A DNA stretch of 64,000 nucleotides from Rhodospirillales bacterium (lineage in GTDB: Bacteria > Pseudomonadota > Alphaproteobacteria > Rhodospirillales > JANQFP01), in contig JANQFP010000242.1 of NCBI GenBank assembly GCA_028277795.1, forward strand, positions 1 through 64,000, given 5' to 3'. Under the pieces are notes generated by a model, which had not been told where the DNA came from, made no database searches, and saw nothing but the letters and a program-made list of their open reading frames with translations. A program made the translations under genes and the position numbers. Positions 8,255 to 18,542 of this stretch are shown here, one piece after another. The first letter of the stretch is position 1; each line of letters opens with the position of its first letter.

Positions 8255-8749
8255 ATGGCGGACGGCGAGACGGCGGCCGTGGCGGAAAAGGAACGCACGT
8301 TCCTCTGTATCGTCGACGAGAGAGAGGAATCCAGCCGCGCGCTCCGCTACGCCTGTCGGCGGGCTTGGCGCACCGGTGGCCGCGTCGCCCTGCTCTACGT
8401 CATCGAGCCGGCCGAGTTCCAGCACTGGTCGGCGGTCGGCAACCTGATGCAGGACGAGCGCCGCGAGGAGGCCGAGGAACTGGTCCAGGTGGTGGCTGCG
8501 GTGGTCCAGAAGAGCACCGGGCGCACCCCCGTCCTGCACATCCGCGAAGGCAAGCTCAATGACGAGCTCATCGCCCTGCTGGAAGAGGGGATGGGGATCT
8601 CGGTGCTGGTGCTGGCCGCGTCGCCGGAGGTCCAGAGGCCGGGCGGTCTGGTCCCCATCCTGGTCGAGAAGATGGTCGGCCGTCTGCGGGTCCCGGTGAC
8701 CATCGTCCCCGGCGACCTGAGCGACGCCGAGATCGACGCCATCACCTGA
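8255..8749 (+). CDS. Universal stress protein (single UspA domain)
   Basis: This is a 164-residue single-domain Usp protein. It has the N-terminal beta strand and acid (LCIVDEREESSRALRYACR), a middle REGKLNDELIALLEE segment and a C-terminal VPVTIVPG. The ATG at 8255 follows a strong GAGGGGGG ribosome site 10 bp after the TIGR02186 gene, so it is the third gene of the TauE operon. The G-2x-G-9x-G nucleotide-binding motif of ATP-binding Usp proteins is not obvious. The specific role is unknown. Confidence 0.8.
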   Translation: MADGETAAVAEKERTFLCIVDEREESSRALRYACRRAWRTGGRVALLYVIEPAEFQHWSAVGNLMQDERREEAEELVQVVAAVVQKSTGRTPVLHIREGKLNDELIALLEEGMGISVLVLAASPEVQRPGGLVPILVEKMVGRLRVPVTIVPGDLSDAEIDAIT

Positions 8750-8817
8750 CGCGGGGCGGTGACGCTCATGCGCCGCGCGGGCTTTGTCGGTGCGCTGGTG
8801 CGAGAGCCCGAGCCGGC

Positions 8818-9765
8818 TCAGCGCAGGATCATGACCGAGTTGAAGGCCTGCTGCATGACCCCGTAGGCGACGCTCTTGTTGAAGAAGCGTTCGATGCGGC
8901 CCTTCTCGGTGTCCGAGACCACGATGAGCGAGTAGTCGGGGCCGGTCTCGATGATCTGCTCGATGGGGTCTCCGATCTTGACGATGGTCTCGACCACGTC
9001 GATGCCCAGGGAGGCGAGCATGTTGTTCGCCTGCTCCACGGCTGTGCGGGCCGTCGGCTCGGCGTCGGGCGTGCGCGCCACCGACATCAGCGAGATGGGG
9101 CATTCGCAGCGGCTGGCCAGGATGGCGTCCTTGCGCACGGCCTCCAGTGAGATGTCGGACCCGTCGGTGCAGATGAGGTGTCCGCTGCCCGCTTCCAGCT
9201 CGCGGGCGACGAGCACCGAGCACGGCGCGTTGGTGGCCACGTTCTCGGCCACGGCAGGGTCGCGGAACCCCTTGCTCTTGCGGCTGCGCCAGCGTTCCGA
9301 GGCGCCGAGGATGATGATGTCGTACTCGCCGAGCTCCCACTGCTCCAGGATGCCGGTGGTGACGTTGGGCGCCACCTTCAGCTTGAGCACGATCTTCTTG
9401 CCCTTGTCGTTGGTGTATTCGATCAGGCTGTCGCCCAAGGGGTCGCCGTCAACCGCCGTATGGGTGCTCTTTTCCCGCCAGTCCTCTTCCATGTGGCCGA
9501 GCTCGATGAGCAGGTCCCGCCCCTTCTTGAGATATTTGATGCCGGGCAGCTCGAGGCCCCAGTTGAGCATGTTCTCCCGGGCCACGCTGACCTGCAGGCC
9601 ACCGGAGCGCAGGCCCTGGTCGACGGGGCGCAGGTAGACCAGGACGATGTCCGCGTCCACCCCGCCCCCCAACTTGGCGGCGTAGCGGAGTCCGCGGTAG
9701 GACTCGTCGGACCCGTCCAGGCATACGAGGATACGGAAGCGGCCCTCGAGGGTTGGCTCTTTCAT
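8818..9765 (-). CDS. Universal stress protein with two tandem Usp domains
   Basis: This 315-residue protein contains two Usp domains. The first (residues 8-170) opens ILVCLDGSDESYRGLRYA and ends with PCSVLVARE. The second (about 175-315) opens GHLICTDGSDISLEAVRKD and ends with SVMILR. The motif IIILGASERWRS in the first half is a typical Usp nucleotide-binding loop. The start at 9765 is taken because the longer frame is a basic, low-complexity leader. It lies 43 bp downstream of the DASS transporter gene and is very probably co-transcribed with it. Convergent to the other Usp gene, with a 68-bp gap. Confidence 0.85.
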   Translation of the reverse strand: MKEPTLEGRFRILVCLDGSDESYRGLRYAAKLGGGVDADIVLVYLRPVDQGLRSGGLQVSVARENMLNWGLELPGIKYLKKGRDLLIELGHMEEDWREKSTHTAVDGDPLGDSLIEYTNDKGKKIVLKLKVAPNVTTGILEQWELGEYDIIILGASERWRSRKSKGFRDPAVAENVATNAPCSVLVARELEAGSGHLICTDGSDISLEAVRKDAILASRCECPISLMSVARTPDAEPTARTAVEQANNMLASLGIDVVETIVKIGDPIEQIIETGPDYSLIVVSDTEKGRIERFFNKSVAYGVMQQAFNSVMILR

Positions 9766-9808
9766 GGTTCTTGCTCTCGTTGGCTTTGTGCGCCAGGCGC
9801 GGCGGCGC

Positions 9809-11353
9809 TCAGACCCCCAGCAACGGCCAGTAGATGGCCGCCGCCACCAGCATGATGATGGTGGAAGCAACCGCCATTTTCCAGCCCACTGTCAAGAAGT
9901 CTGTCGTCTTCAGGTATCCAGACGCGTAGACAATGGTGCACGCCGGCGTGCCGACCACGGTGAGGTAGGCGAAGGCCGACGAGATGGCGGTGATGAAGCC
10001 GATGACGATCGGGCTTTCCTGGGCCACCACCGCCATCTTGAGGACGATGGGGCCGAGGACGGCGACGGCGGCGCCGTTGGACATCATGTTGGTCACCCCG
10101 GTGGTGAGCACCGATACCGCGGCCCACAGACCGATGCCGCTGTCGGCCCCCAAGGGGGCGAGCAGGGCCAGGAAGCTCTCGGCGACCCACTTGGCGGCGC
10201 CGGTGTCCTTCATCTGCAGGCCCATGGAGATGGCCGCCGCATAGAGCAGCACGACGCCCCAGTTGACGCCGTTGTTGACGTCCTGCCAGCGCACCAGACC
10301 GATGACCAGGAAGGCGGCGGCGCCGAGGATGGCGATGGTGCCCATGCCATACTGATCGGAGATGAGGATCCAGCTCAGCAGGATCAGGAAGAACACGATG
10401 ATCGCCACCCAGTCGGAGCGCTTCATGGGCCCTTCCCGCTCCAACTGCTCGCGCAGCTTCACCACGGCCCGCGACAGGTTGTTGTACTCGGGCTTGAAGG
10501 TGAACAGCAGGATCATGGTGACGAAGGGGAGCTGAAGCAGGAACATCGGATAGGCGAAGATCATCCACTTCAGGTAGTCGATCAGGAACTTGTAGGTCTC
10601 CGGGTTGGTGGGGTCGTAGAAGAACTCCTTCCAATAGCCGACCATGATGGCGTTGCGGGCGCCGCCCGACGGGGTGCCGATGCCGGCCACCGAGCAGCCG
10701 TAGGAAATGGAGAACAACAGCACCGCGGCCAGGTTGCGCACCTTCTTGGGGTCGTCGGAGGTGAGCGTGATCAGGGTGATGCCCACGGGCAGCATCATGG
10801 CGGCCACCGTGTGCTCGCCGATGAATGAGGCCAACAGCCCCGACACCAGCGAGATGCCGAAGCAGATGCGCGACGTCTTGGTGCCGGTCAGGCGGACGAT
10901 GAAGAAGGCGATGCGCTTGTCCAGCTTCTGCTTGACCACGGCCACCGCCAGCATCAGCGAGCCCATGATGAACAGCACCGAGTCGGTCATCAGGCTCTTG
11001 GCCACCTGGGTGGAGTCGAGGCCCAACAGGAAGACCTCGGCCACGATGATCAGCAGGGCCACGGTCGGCAGCGGAACCGGCTCGGTGACGAACAGGATGA
11101 TGGCGACCACCGACATGGTGAGCACGGCCATGCCCTGCTGGGTCAGGCCCTCGGGCAGGGGCAGGTTGAGCATCACCGCGCCCACCAACATGGCGATGAA
11201 GAACCAGCGCTTTTCCCAGAAATAGAGGAGGTTGCGACGGAGACGCAGGCCCGCGACCTTGCGCTTGCCCCGCTCCACCATGCGTTGCTCGACAGCGTCG
11301 GCGACGGTGCTGTCGGCGGGCACGGTTGGGGCTTGCGAGCTGTCCGCGGCCAT
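9809..11353 (-). CDS. DASS/SLC13-family sodium-coupled anion transporter
   Basis: This 514-residue inner-membrane protein belongs to the divalent anion:Na+ symporter family (SLC13), whose substrates include dicarboxylates and sulfate. A roughly 45-residue cytoplasmic N-terminus leads into about a dozen helices. Family marks are GIGTPSGGARNAIMVG (about residue 225, the first substrate-binding hairpin region) and TNMMSNGAAVAVLGPI (about 415, the SNT-like motif), then VGTPACTIVYASGYL. It is transcribed with a tandem Usp gene and has a near-perfect ATTAG-N6-CTAAT operator 75 bp upstream. That link to the sulfur/Calvin regulon suggests sulfate or an organic acid as substrate; sequence alone does not decide. 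Confidence 0.85.
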   Translation of the reverse strand: MAADSSQAPTVPADSTVADAVEQRMVERGKRKVAGLRLRRNLLYFWEKRWFFIAMLVGAVMLNLPLPEGLTQQGMAVLTMSVVAIILFVTEPVPLPTVALLIIVAEVFLLGLDSTQVAKSLMTDSVLFIMGSLMLAVAVVKQKLDKRIAFFIVRLTGTKTSRICFGISLVSGLLASFIGEHTVAAMMLPVGITLITLTSDDPKKVRNLAAVLLFSISYGCSVAGIGTPSGGARNAIMVGYWKEFFYDPTNPETYKFLIDYLKWMIFAYPMFLLQLPFVTMILLFTFKPEYNNLSRAVVKLREQLEREGPMKRSDWVAIIVFFLILLSWILISDQYGMGTIAILGAAAFLVIGLVRWQDVNNGVNWGVVLLYAAAISMGLQMKDTGAAKWVAESFLALLAPLGADSGIGLWAAVSVLTTGVTNMMSNGAAVAVLGPIVLKMAVVAQESPIVIGFITAISSAFAYLTVVGTPACTIVYASGYLKTTDFLTVGWKMAVASTIIMLVAAAIYWPLLGV

Positions 11354-11427
11354 GGCCGGCTCCTGTGGGAATGGCGGTGTGTCGGGATCCCCGAAGACCG
11401 CTTCTAAGTTACACTATTCTTTCAGGC

Positions 11428-11443
11428 ATTAGAATACCTTAAT
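11428..11443. promoter_or_regulatory. ATTAG-N6-CTAAT-like operator before the DASS transporter
   Basis: ATTAGAATACCTTAAT matches the arsR and glpX operators in nine of ten arm positions (CTAAT reads TTAAT). It is in an AT-rich pocket 75 bp upstream of the DASS start on the minus strand and about 105 bp past the rpe stop. It is therefore best read as control of the DASS-Usp operon. Confidence 0.6.
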
Positions 11444-11548
11444 ATACGTGAGCGCGCCGCTTTCGCGATGGGATTCAACGGCGCGTTGAGGGCACCAGCA
11501 CCGTCGAAGACCGCCCGGTGCGGCGCCTCCCCTACCCCCGCGCCCGGC

Positions 11549-12196
11549 TCACTGGATGGCGCCGGTGATGGCTCCGATGGTGGCCCGGTAGTCGTCTCCG
11601 TTGAACACCGCGCTGCCCGCCACCAGGACCTCCGCGCCGGCGTCGACCACGGCCTTGGCGGTGTCCTTGTTGACCCCGCCATCCACTTCGAGCTCGATGG
11701 GCCGGTTGCCGATCATGCGCCGGATGCGGCTGATCTTCTCCAACTGGGCCTCGATGAAGGACTGACCGCCGAAACCCGGATTGACCGACATGACGAGGAT
11801 GAGGTCGAGCTTGTCGAGCACGTGCTCGACCACGGTTTCGGGGGTCGACGGGTTCAACGAAACCCCCGCCTTCTTGCCCAGGGACTTGATGACCTGGAGG
11901 CTGCGGTCGAGATGGATGTCGGCCTCCGCGTGCACGGTGATGATGTCGGCACCGGCGTTGGCGTAGTCCTCCAGATACGGCTGCGCCGGGTTGATCATCA
12001 GGTGGACGTCGAAGGGCAGCTTGCTGTAGGGGCGGATGCACTTGATGACCGGCGGCCCGAAGGTCAGGTTGGGCACGAAATGCCCGTCCATGACGTCGAT
12101 GTGGATGTAGTCGCATCCCGCCTCGTCGACGGCGCGGACCTCTTCGCCGAGACGGGCGAAGTCCGCGGACAGAATGGATGGAGCGATCTTGATCAC
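11549..12196 (-). CDS. rpe: Ribulose-phosphate 3-epimerase
   Basis: This enzyme interconverts ribulose 5-phosphate and xylulose 5-phosphate in the Calvin and pentose phosphate cycles. The TIM-barrel sequence has the family motifs [35 protein letters not shown] (metal ligands), [19 protein letters not shown] and EVDGGVN. The GTG at 12196 is preferred over an in-frame ATG at 12217: the family begins at this point, and a GGGAGGCGG ribosome site lies just before it. The product is then 215 residues. It lies downstream of cbbO on the same strand but has its own operator-bearing promoter region, so it can be expressed separately. Confidence 0.94.
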   Translation of the reverse strand: MIKIAPSILSADFARLGEEVRAVDEAGCDYIHIDVMDGHFVPNLTFGPPVIKCIRPYSKLPFDVHLMINPAQPYLEDYANAGADIITVHAEADIHLDRSLQVIKSLGKKAGVSLNPSTPETVVEHVLDKLDLILVMSVNPGFGGQSFIEAQLEKISRIRRMIGNRPIELEVDGGVNKDTAKAVVDAGAEVLVAGSAVFNGDDYRATIGAITGAIQ

Positions 12197-12228
12197 GGCC
12201 GCCTCCCAGGTTCGCATCGGGACAGTTC

Positions 12229-12244
12229 TTTAGATATCTCTAAT
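12229..12244. promoter_or_regulatory. ATTAG-N6-CTAAT-like operator before rpe
   Basis: TTTAGATATCTCTAAT matches the perfect operators in nine of ten arm positions and is itself centred on the palindrome AGATATCT. It lies 33 bp upstream of the rpe GTG and is flanked by the AT-rich run TAATATAATTAT (12241-12252), the likely promoter core. Its presence between cbbO and rpe gives rpe the same apparent control as the main Calvin operon. Confidence 0.6.
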
Positions 12245-12275
12245 ATAATTATGGGCGTTTGCATAGCGGGAATGC

Positions 12276-14636
12276 TTATCGGGTCAACGTGGCGAACACG
12301 GCTGGCAGACGTTCCGGGAGCTTCTCCACGTGATCGACGATGGAATAGCGGTTCTCGCCGAAGATGCGGGCCACGTAGCGGTCGGCCAAGGGATCCAGGG
12401 TCAGGCAGTAGGTGTAGATGCCGCGGGTGGCCAGGTCCTCGACCGCCTTCTTGGTGTCTTGGCGCAGGTACTGCGGGTCCCGTTCGTCGATGTCGGCCGG
12501 CTCGCCGTCGGTGATCAGCAGCACCAGCCGTTTCTGGGCCGGCTGCTGGCTCAGGTGCCACCCGGCGTGTCGCAGGGCCGCGCCCATGCGGGTCGACAGA
12601 CCCCCGGCCATCCCGGCCAGGCGCGCCTTGGGGCCGTCGTCGTAGGGCTGGTTGAAGTCCTTGAACCGGTAGTACTGTACGTCGTGGCGGCCGTCGGAGG
12701 CGAAGCCGTGCACGGCGAAGGGATCGCCGATGGACGAGATGGCCCAGGACAGCAGACCCGTCGCCTCGCGGGTGAGCGACAGCACCGTGGGACCGTCGGG
12801 GTCGTCCTTGTGGATGGGCTCGTTGGTGGATTCCGAGAGATCCAGCAGGATGACCACCGCCAGGTCGCGCAGGTGGCGGGTGATGCGGATGTTGATGCGC
12901 GGGTCGGGCATGATCCCGCGGCGGATGTCGATCATCGACCGGACGGCGGCGTTGAGGTCGATCTCCTCGCCCTCCTCGTAGCCGCGCCGGCGCACCACCC
13001 CCTGGGGCTGCAGCGCGTCGATGAGGTGGCGGATGCGCGAGGCGATGGGCCGATACTTGACCAGGATGTCGTCCATGGCCTCCGGGTCCCCTGCCCCCTG
13101 GCGGCGCTCGACGACGGTGGCCCAGTCCGGCCGGTGGAGCTGGATCTGGTAGTCCCATTCGTCGTAGTGGAAGGGCTCGGAGACCGGCTCCTTGCCTTCC
13201 ATCTCGTTGTAGGAGACGCCTTCGTCCTCGTAGGGGAACAGCTCGGTGCCGAGCACCCAGACCTCCTCGGCGTCGTCGCCGGCGGTCTCCACGTCGATCT
13301 CGTTGACGAACTCCATCAGGTTCACGTGGCGGCGCACCTGGCCGCGGCTGGCCGGCATGTAGTCGACCCCCCTCTCACGCCACAGCACCTCGTCGAAGTC
13401 CCAGACGAAGCGGTTGTCGTCCCGATACGGCACCGGGAAGTCTTCCAGCGCCCGCAGCGACGGCACGCCCACCCGGGCCGCCACCAGGTGATGGAAATCC
13501 ATGCCGGCGTCCCACGAGATGCGGTTGTCGCCCGCCGCGGCGGCCAGCCGTTCGCGGAAGGCGGCCGCCTGGGCCTGCAGGTCGGCGTCGGTGTCCCGAT
13601 AGCCGGGGTCGCCGAGGGCGCGGGCCATGCGCAGGTGCAGGTCCAGGGCCGGATGGGGCGCCTGCCCGCCGTCGGCCACCGAGGCGGCGGCGAAGAAGCG
13701 CCGCCAAAGCTTGGCCAGACCCGGGAAGTCCTGGGCCGCCAGGTGCTCGACCCGGGCATCCTCGAACAGGCCGATGGACGCCATGTGCACGGGCGTGAGC
13801 TGCTCGGCCGACATGGCGCGATCCGTGTACACCACGTGGGCGGCGCAATGGGCGGCGGCGGCGCGGTAGATCTCGATTCCCGAGATGCCGTCGACGTCGT
13901 CGAAGGCGTCGGGCAGGTGGATGCTCCAGTCCTCGATAAACGGCCTGAGCCCCTTCCGCGTCTCGTAGTCGCCCGATGTGGGGCGCATGAAGAAGGCCCG
14001 CCCCCACAGCGCCCGCAGATAGAAGTTCAGCTTGCGCTGGTTGTCGACGAACAGGGTGCCTCGGCGCTCCTTCTGCAGCACGCTCCGGGACGACTCGCTT
14101 TTCAGCCCGAAGTAGGTCATCTGGCCGTCCAGATCGCGGGCATGGGCCTGGGCCCCCCACAGCGCCCAGCGGCGCAGGCCGCCCAGGGTGAGCTTGCCGA
14201 GGAGCTCGTCCAGGTTCTCCAGCATCGGCCTGAGGCCGCGCGGCGCCTTGCCGGCAAGCTGATGGATCAGGCCGAGGAAGCTGCGCAGCACGTCGGCGTC
14301 GCCCAGGCGTTGGGCGGCCAGCGGCAGATTGGACAGGAGCAGCGACAGCACCGTGCCCGAGGTGTGCGACGAGAGCTTCATCAGGGCGTGGACGATGTCG
14401 GGCACCACGTCCTCGCCGACCTCCTTGGCGACGGACGGCAGCTCCTGGATGTAGGTGAGGATCAGATCCTCGCCACGGCCCAGCGAGCACAGGGCCTTGA
14501 TGCCCTCCAGGTAGTTGGCGAGGCCGCGCGGCGACATCACCCGGGCCGCCTCCTGGTAGGCGGAGTCCAAGGCCTGCACGTGCGGGTGATCGTCGCTGAG
14601 GCAGCTCAGATACTCGACGAACGCGACCCGGCCCAT
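12276..14636 (-). CDS. cbbO: Rubisco activase component CbbO (VWA-domain protein)
   Basis: CbbO is the von Willebrand factor A partner of the AAA+ motor CbbQ; together they remodel inhibited form I Rubisco. The 786-residue protein has a long helical N-terminal region and a C-terminal VWA domain. The metal-ion-dependent adhesion motif is visible as VVILLDLSESTNEPIH (DxSxS, about residue 600), with VLLITDGEPADIDERDP further on. The length matches the family. It starts 19 bp after cbbQ and is the last gene of the glpX-to-cbbO operon. Confidence 0.93.
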   Translation of the reverse strand: MGRVAFVEYLSCLSDDHPHVQALDSAYQEAARVMSPRGLANYLEGIKALCSLGRGEDLILTYIQELPSVAKEVGEDVVPDIVHALMKLSSHTSGTVLSLLLSNLPLAAQRLGDADVLRSFLGLIHQLAGKAPRGLRPMLENLDELLGKLTLGGLRRWALWGAQAHARDLDGQMTYFGLKSESSRSVLQKERRGTLFVDNQRKLNFYLRALWGRAFFMRPTSGDYETRKGLRPFIEDWSIHLPDAFDDVDGISGIEIYRAAAAHCAAHVVYTDRAMSAEQLTPVHMASIGLFEDARVEHLAAQDFPGLAKLWRRFFAAASVADGGQAPHPALDLHLRMARALGDPGYRDTDADLQAQAAAFRERLAAAAGDNRISWDAGMDFHHLVAARVGVPSLRALEDFPVPYRDDNRFVWDFDEVLWRERGVDYMPASRGQVRRHVNLMEFVNEIDVETAGDDAEEVWVLGTELFPYEDEGVSYNEMEGKEPVSEPFHYDEWDYQIQLHRPDWATVVERRQGAGDPEAMDDILVKYRPIASRIRHLIDALQPQGVVRRRGYEEGEEIDLNAAVRSMIDIRRGIMPDPRINIRITRHLRDLAVVILLDLSESTNEPIHKDDPDGPTVLSLTREATGLLSWAISSIGDPFAVHGFASDGRHDVQYYRFKDFNQPYDDGPKARLAGMAGGLSTRMGAALRHAGWHLSQQPAQKRLVLLITDGEPADIDERDPQYLRQDTKKAVEDLATRGIYTYCLTLDPLADRYVARIFGENRYSIVDHVEKLPERLPAVFATLTR

Positions 14637-14655
14637 GGCGACCGATCCCGCGCCG

Positions 14656-15486
14656 TCAGAAGTAGGTGCCGACGGCGGCGTCCAGGGTGTCGCGCATGTC
14701 CGGATCGTCGGTCAGCGGCCGCACCAGCGCCATCTTGCAGGCCGCCACCGGCTCGATGCCCTTGGCGATGAGCTGGCCGGCGTAGACCAACAGCCGGGTG
14801 GACATGCCCTCGTCGAGGCCATGGCCCTTGAGGTTGCGGGAGCGGTGCGCCACCTGAACTAACTTGCCCGACATGTCCGGGTCGACACCCGCCTCGTGGG
14901 CAACGATCTCGGCCTCGACCTCGGAATCCGGAAACGTGAAGTCGAGGGCGGCGAACCTCTGCTTGGTCGACTGCTTGAGGTCCTTCATCAAGCTCTGATA
15001 GCCCGGATTGTAGGAGATCACGAGCTGGAAGTCCGGATGGGCGGAGACCAGCTCGCCCTTCTTCTCCAAGGGCAGGTTGCGGCGATGGTCGGTCAACGGG
15101 TGGATCACCACCGTCGTGTCCTGGCGTGCCTCGACGACTTCGTCGAGATAGCAGATGGCGCCAATGCGGGCAGCCACGGTCAACGGGCCGTCCTGCCAGC
15201 GCGTGCCGTTGATGTCGAGCAGGAAGCGCCCCACCAGGTCCGACGCCGTCATGTCCTCGTTGCAGGCCACTGTGATCAGCGGCTTGCCGAGTTTCCACGC
15301 CATGTGCTCGACGAATCGGGACTTGCCGCAGCCGGTCGGTCCCTTGAGCATCACCGGTATGCGGGCGTCATAGGCGGCCTCATAGAGCCCCACCTCGTCG
15401 CCGACAGACCGGTAATACGGTTCCTGCTCGATGCGATATTGGTCGGCGTCGACTTCGTCGACGGTCTTTTTAGCGGCGTTTGCCAT
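14656..15486 (-). CDS. cbbQ: Rubisco activase AAA+ motor CbbQ
   Basis: CbbQ is a MoxR-type AAA+ ATPase that powers removal of inhibitory sugar phosphates from Rubisco. The 276-residue protein shows Walker A ([10 protein letters not shown], about residue 44), the substrate loop after [15 protein letters not shown], Walker B (AICYLDEV) and the sensor region [12 protein letters not shown]. The ATG at 15486 is chosen because longer readings extend into the cbbS spacer with no conserved sequence. It lies between cbbS and cbbO, the classic cbbLSQO order of form IA(q) Rubisco. Confidence 0.95.
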   Translation of the reverse strand: MANAAKKTVDEVDADQYRIEQEPYYRSVGDEVGLYEAAYDARIPVMLKGPTGCGKSRFVEHMAWKLGKPLITVACNEDMTASDLVGRFLLDINGTRWQDGPLTVAARIGAICYLDEVVEARQDTTVVIHPLTDHRRNLPLEKKGELVSAHPDFQLVISYNPGYQSLMKDLKQSTKQRFAALDFTFPDSEVEAEIVAHEAGVDPDMSGKLVQVAHRSRNLKGHGLDEGMSTRLLVYAGQLIAKGIEPVAACKMALVRPLTDDPDMRDTLDAAVGTYF

Positions 15487-15581
15487 TGTCTTACCCCTGT
15501 TGCTGCTGGGGACTGGCTGACCCGCAAGGGGAGCGCCGGCCGGACCGCGTACAGCCCGGCCGGTCAGCGAGATCCCAGTAG

Positions 15582-15941
15582 TCAGGCCGTCATCGGACCG
15601 CGATAGATCACCATCGAGGTGCCCTGGGACTGGGCGTAGTTGTCGTATCCGATCAGGCGGACGTGGTGGCTCGGGTGTGCCTTGTGGCACGCCTCCGCCT
15701 CGTCGAGGATGCGGTCCACGTCGGTCTCACCGAACATCGGCAGCTTCCACATGTACCAATAGTGGTCGAAGGCGTTCTCAGGCTCCGTATGCTCGACGGC
15801 CGGGTTCCAGCCCTTGGAGACGATGTACTCCACTTGCTTGCGGATAGCGTTGGCGTCCATCTCCTCCAGGTAGGAGAAGGTCTCGAACTTCCGGCTGTTC
15901 GGATCCGAGAGGCTGGACGCGTAGTCTTTGACGTCACTCAT
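15582..15941 (-). CDS. cbbS: Rubisco small subunit, form I
   Basis: This is the 119-residue small subunit of form I ribulose-bisphosphate carboxylase. Typical stretches are [46 protein letters not shown] and [14 protein letters not shown]. The length and sequence fit the form IA class associated with cbbQ rather than carboxysomes; no carboxysome shell gene is nearby. It is 72 bp after cbbL on the same strand. Confidence 0.97.
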   Translation of the reverse strand: MSDVKDYASSLSDPNSRKFETFSYLEEMDANAIRKQVEYIVSKGWNPAVEHTEPENAFDHYWYMWKLPMFGETDVDRILDEAEACHKAHPSHHVRLIGYDNYAQSQGTSMVIYRGPMTA

Positions 15942-16013
15942 CGTTCTTTTTCCTGTCGTCTTATGGTGGGTGGCTCGCGCTCGAACCGCCTGCTCGTCGT
16001 CCGCTGCCAGGGC

Positions 16014-17432
16014 CTACCTATGGGCCACGTCCAGCTTGTCGACGGTGTCGAACTCGAACTTGATCTCCTTCCAGGTATCCATGGCCGCCTTGAGCTCGGG
16101 GCTGTGCCGGGCGGCGGCGGTCAGGATGTCCTTGCCTTCCTTTTCCACCTCGCGGCCCTGGTTGCGAGCCTCGACGCAGGCCTCGAGGGCCACGCGATTG
16201 GCGGCTGCACCGGCCGCGTTACCCCATGGATGGCCGAGGGTGCCACCACCGAACTGCAGGCAGGCGTCGTCACCGAAGATGGTGACCAAGGCCGGCATGT
16301 GCCAAACATGGATACCGCCGGAGGCAACCGGGAACACGCCGGGCATGGAACCCCAGTCCTGATCGAAGAAGATGCCGCGCGAGCGGTCTTCCTTGATGAA
16401 GCTCTCGCGCATGATGTCGATCCAGCCGAGCGTCGCCTCGCGGTCGCCCTCGAGCTTGCCGACGACCGTCCCCGAGTGCAGGTGGTCGCCACCCGACAGG
16501 CGCAAGGCCTTGGCCAGCACCCGGAAGTGGATACCGTGGCGCGGGTGACGGTCGAGAACGGCGTGCATGGCGCGGTGAATGTGCAACAACATGCCGTTGT
16601 CGCGGCACCATTGGGCGAGACCGGTGTTGGCCGTGAAGCCGCCGGTCAGGAAGTCGTGCATGATGATCGGTGCCTTCAGTTCCTTGGCGAACTCGGCGCG
16701 CTTGTACATCTCTTCCGGGGTCGGCGCGGTGACGTTGAGATAGTGCCCCTTGCGCTCGCCGGTTTCCCGCTCGGCCTTGTGGACGGCTTCCATGACGAAC
16801 TCGAAGCGGTTGCGCCAGCGCATGAACGGCTGCGAGTTGATGTTCTCGTCGTCCTTGGTCAAATCGAGACCGCCGCGCAGGCACTCATAGACGGCGCGGC
16901 CGTAGTTCTTGGCGCTGAGGCCCAACTTCGGCTTGATGGTGCAGCCGAGCAAGGCGCGGCCATACTTGTTGAACTTGTCCCGCTCGACCTGAATGCCGTT
17001 CGGCGGCCCGTTACAGGTCAACACGTAGGCGAGGGGAAAGCGCACATCCTCGAGGCGAAGGGCGCGCACCGCCTTGAAGCCGAAGACGTTGCCGACCAGC
17101 GAGGTGAAGACGTTGACGACCGAGCCTTCCTCGAAGAGGTCGATGGGATAGGCGATAAAGGCGTAATAGCACTCGTCGTCACCGGGCACGTCCTCGATGG
17201 CGTAGGCGCGGCCTTTGTAGTGATCGAGGTCGGTCAACAGGTCGGTCCACACGGTGGTCCAGGTCCCGGTCGACGACTCGGCTGCCACCGCGGCCGCCGC
17301 CTCCTCGCGCGGCACGCCCGGCTGCGGGGTGATCTTGAAGCACGCGAGGATGTCGGTGTCCGCAGGCGTGTACTCCGGCATCCAATAGGTTTCACGGTAT
17401 TCCTTCACACCGGCACTATATGTTTTCGCCAT
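16014..17432 (-). CDS. cbbL: Rubisco large subunit, form I
   Basis: This is the catalytic subunit that fixes CO2 onto ribulose 1,5-bisphosphate. The 472-residue protein has all expected active-site motifs: [18 protein letters not shown] (catalytic lysine), [17 protein letters not shown] (carbamylated lysine and metal ligands), [31 protein letters not shown] with loop 6, and [13 protein letters not shown]. Ending and length are normal, and with the cbbQ and cbbO neighbours the subtype is form IA(q). The gene is in mid-operon, 45 bp after fba. Confidence 0.98.
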   Translation of the reverse strand: MAKTYSAGVKEYRETYWMPEYTPADTDILACFKITPQPGVPREEAAAAVAAESSTGTWTTVWTDLLTDLDHYKGRAYAIEDVPGDDECYYAFIAYPIDLFEEGSVVNVFTSLVGNVFGFKAVRALRLEDVRFPLAYVLTCNGPPNGIQVERDKFNKYGRALLGCTIKPKLGLSAKNYGRAVYECLRGGLDLTKDDENINSQPFMRWRNRFEFVMEAVHKAERETGERKGHYLNVTAPTPEEMYKRAEFAKELKAPIIMHDFLTGGFTANTGLAQWCRDNGMLLHIHRAMHAVLDRHPRHGIHFRVLAKALRLSGGDHLHSGTVVGKLEGDREATLGWIDIMRESFIKEDRSRGIFFDQDWGSMPGVFPVASGGIHVWHMPALVTIFGDDACLQFGGGTLGHPWGNAAGAAANRVALEACVEARNQGREVEKEGKDILTAAARHSPELKAAMDTWKEIKFEFDTVDKLDVAHR

Positions 17433-17477
17433 CGTCTTCTCCTCTCAACTAGCCGCCTTGTCGGGTTTGCCCGCGCC

Positions 17478-18542
17478 TTAGTGCACGTGCGGATCGAGGC
17501 TGCCGGACGCGTACCGATCGGCCATCGCACTCAGGGGGATCGCCTTGATCTTCGACGCGTTGCCGGCCGTTCCGAACTGCTCGAACCTTTCTTCGCAGAC
17601 CTTCTGCATGGCCGCGCGGGCGGGCTTCAAATAGGCGCGCGGATCGAACTCCGCCTTCTTCTCGCTCAACACCTTGCGGATGGCGGCGGTGATGGCCATC
17701 CGGTTGTCGGTGTCGATGTTGATCTTGCGCACCCCGTTCTTGATGCCGGTGACGATCTCGCTGACCGGCACGCCGTAAGTCTGTGGCATCTCGCCGCCGT
17801 ACTGGTTGATCAGGTCCTGAAGCTCCTGGGGCACCGACGACGAGCCGTGCATCACCAGATGGGTGTTGGGCAGCTTGCCGTGAATGGACTTGATCACGTC
17901 CATGGCCAGGATCTCGCCGGTCGGCTTGCGGGTGAACTTGTAGGCCCCGTGCGAGGTGCCGATGGCCACCGCCAGCGCGTCGACCTTGGTCTTGGCGACG
18001 AAGTCGGCGGCTTGGTCGGGATCGGTCAGCAACTGGTCCTTGCTCAGGGTGCCCTCGAAGCCGTGGCCGTCCTCCTTGTCGCCCTGGCCGGTTTCCAGGG
18101 AACCGAGGCAGCCCAGCTCGCCCTCCACCGAGACGCCGACCATGTGGGCCATGTCGACCACCTTGCGGGTCACGTCCACGTTGTAGTCGTAAGACGCCGG
18201 GGTCTTGGCGTCCTCCTCCAGGGAGCCGTCCATCATCACCGACGAGAAACCGTTGGTGATCGCCGACATGCACGTCCCCGGGCTGTTGCCGTGGTCCTGG
18301 TGCATGCATACGGGGATGTCGGGATACATCTCGATGGCCGCCTCGATCAAGTGGCGCAGCACGGTGTCGTTGGCATAGGAGCGGGCGCCGCGGCTGGCCT
18401 GCATGACGACCGGGGAATCCGTCTTCTCGGCGGCGGCCATGATCGCCAGCATCTGTTCCATATTGTTGATGTTGTAGGCCGGCACGCCGTAGCCGTTCTC
18501 CGCGGCGTGGTCGAGCAACTGTCTAAGAGATACCAATGCCAT
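17478..18542 (-). CDS. fba: Class II fructose-bisphosphate aldolase
   Basis: This zinc-dependent aldolase condenses triose phosphates to fructose 1,6-bisphosphate, and can also make sedoheptulose 1,7-bisphosphate, in the Calvin cycle. The 354-residue protein shows [15 protein letters not shown] (metal-binding His), the [17 protein letters not shown] loop, [33 protein letters not shown] and [11 protein letters not shown], followed by [15 protein letters not shown]. It lies between tkt and cbbL, in the usual CbbA position. Confidence 0.96.
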   Translation of the reverse strand: MALVSLRQLLDHAAENGYGVPAYNINNMEQMLAIMAAAEKTDSPVVMQASRGARSYANDTVLRHLIEAAIEMYPDIPVCMHQDHGNSPGTCMSAITNGFSSVMMDGSLEEDAKTPASYDYNVDVTRKVVDMAHMVGVSVEGELGCLGSLETGQGDKEDGHGFEGTLSKDQLLTDPDQAADFVAKTKVDALAVAIGTSHGAYKFTRKPTGEILAMDVIKSIHGKLPNTHLVMHGSSSVPQELQDLINQYGGEMPQTYGVPVSEIVTGIKNGVRKINIDTDNRMAITAAIRKVLSEKKAEFDPRAYLKPARAAMQKVCEERFEQFGTAGNASKIKAIPLSAMADRYASGSLDPHVH

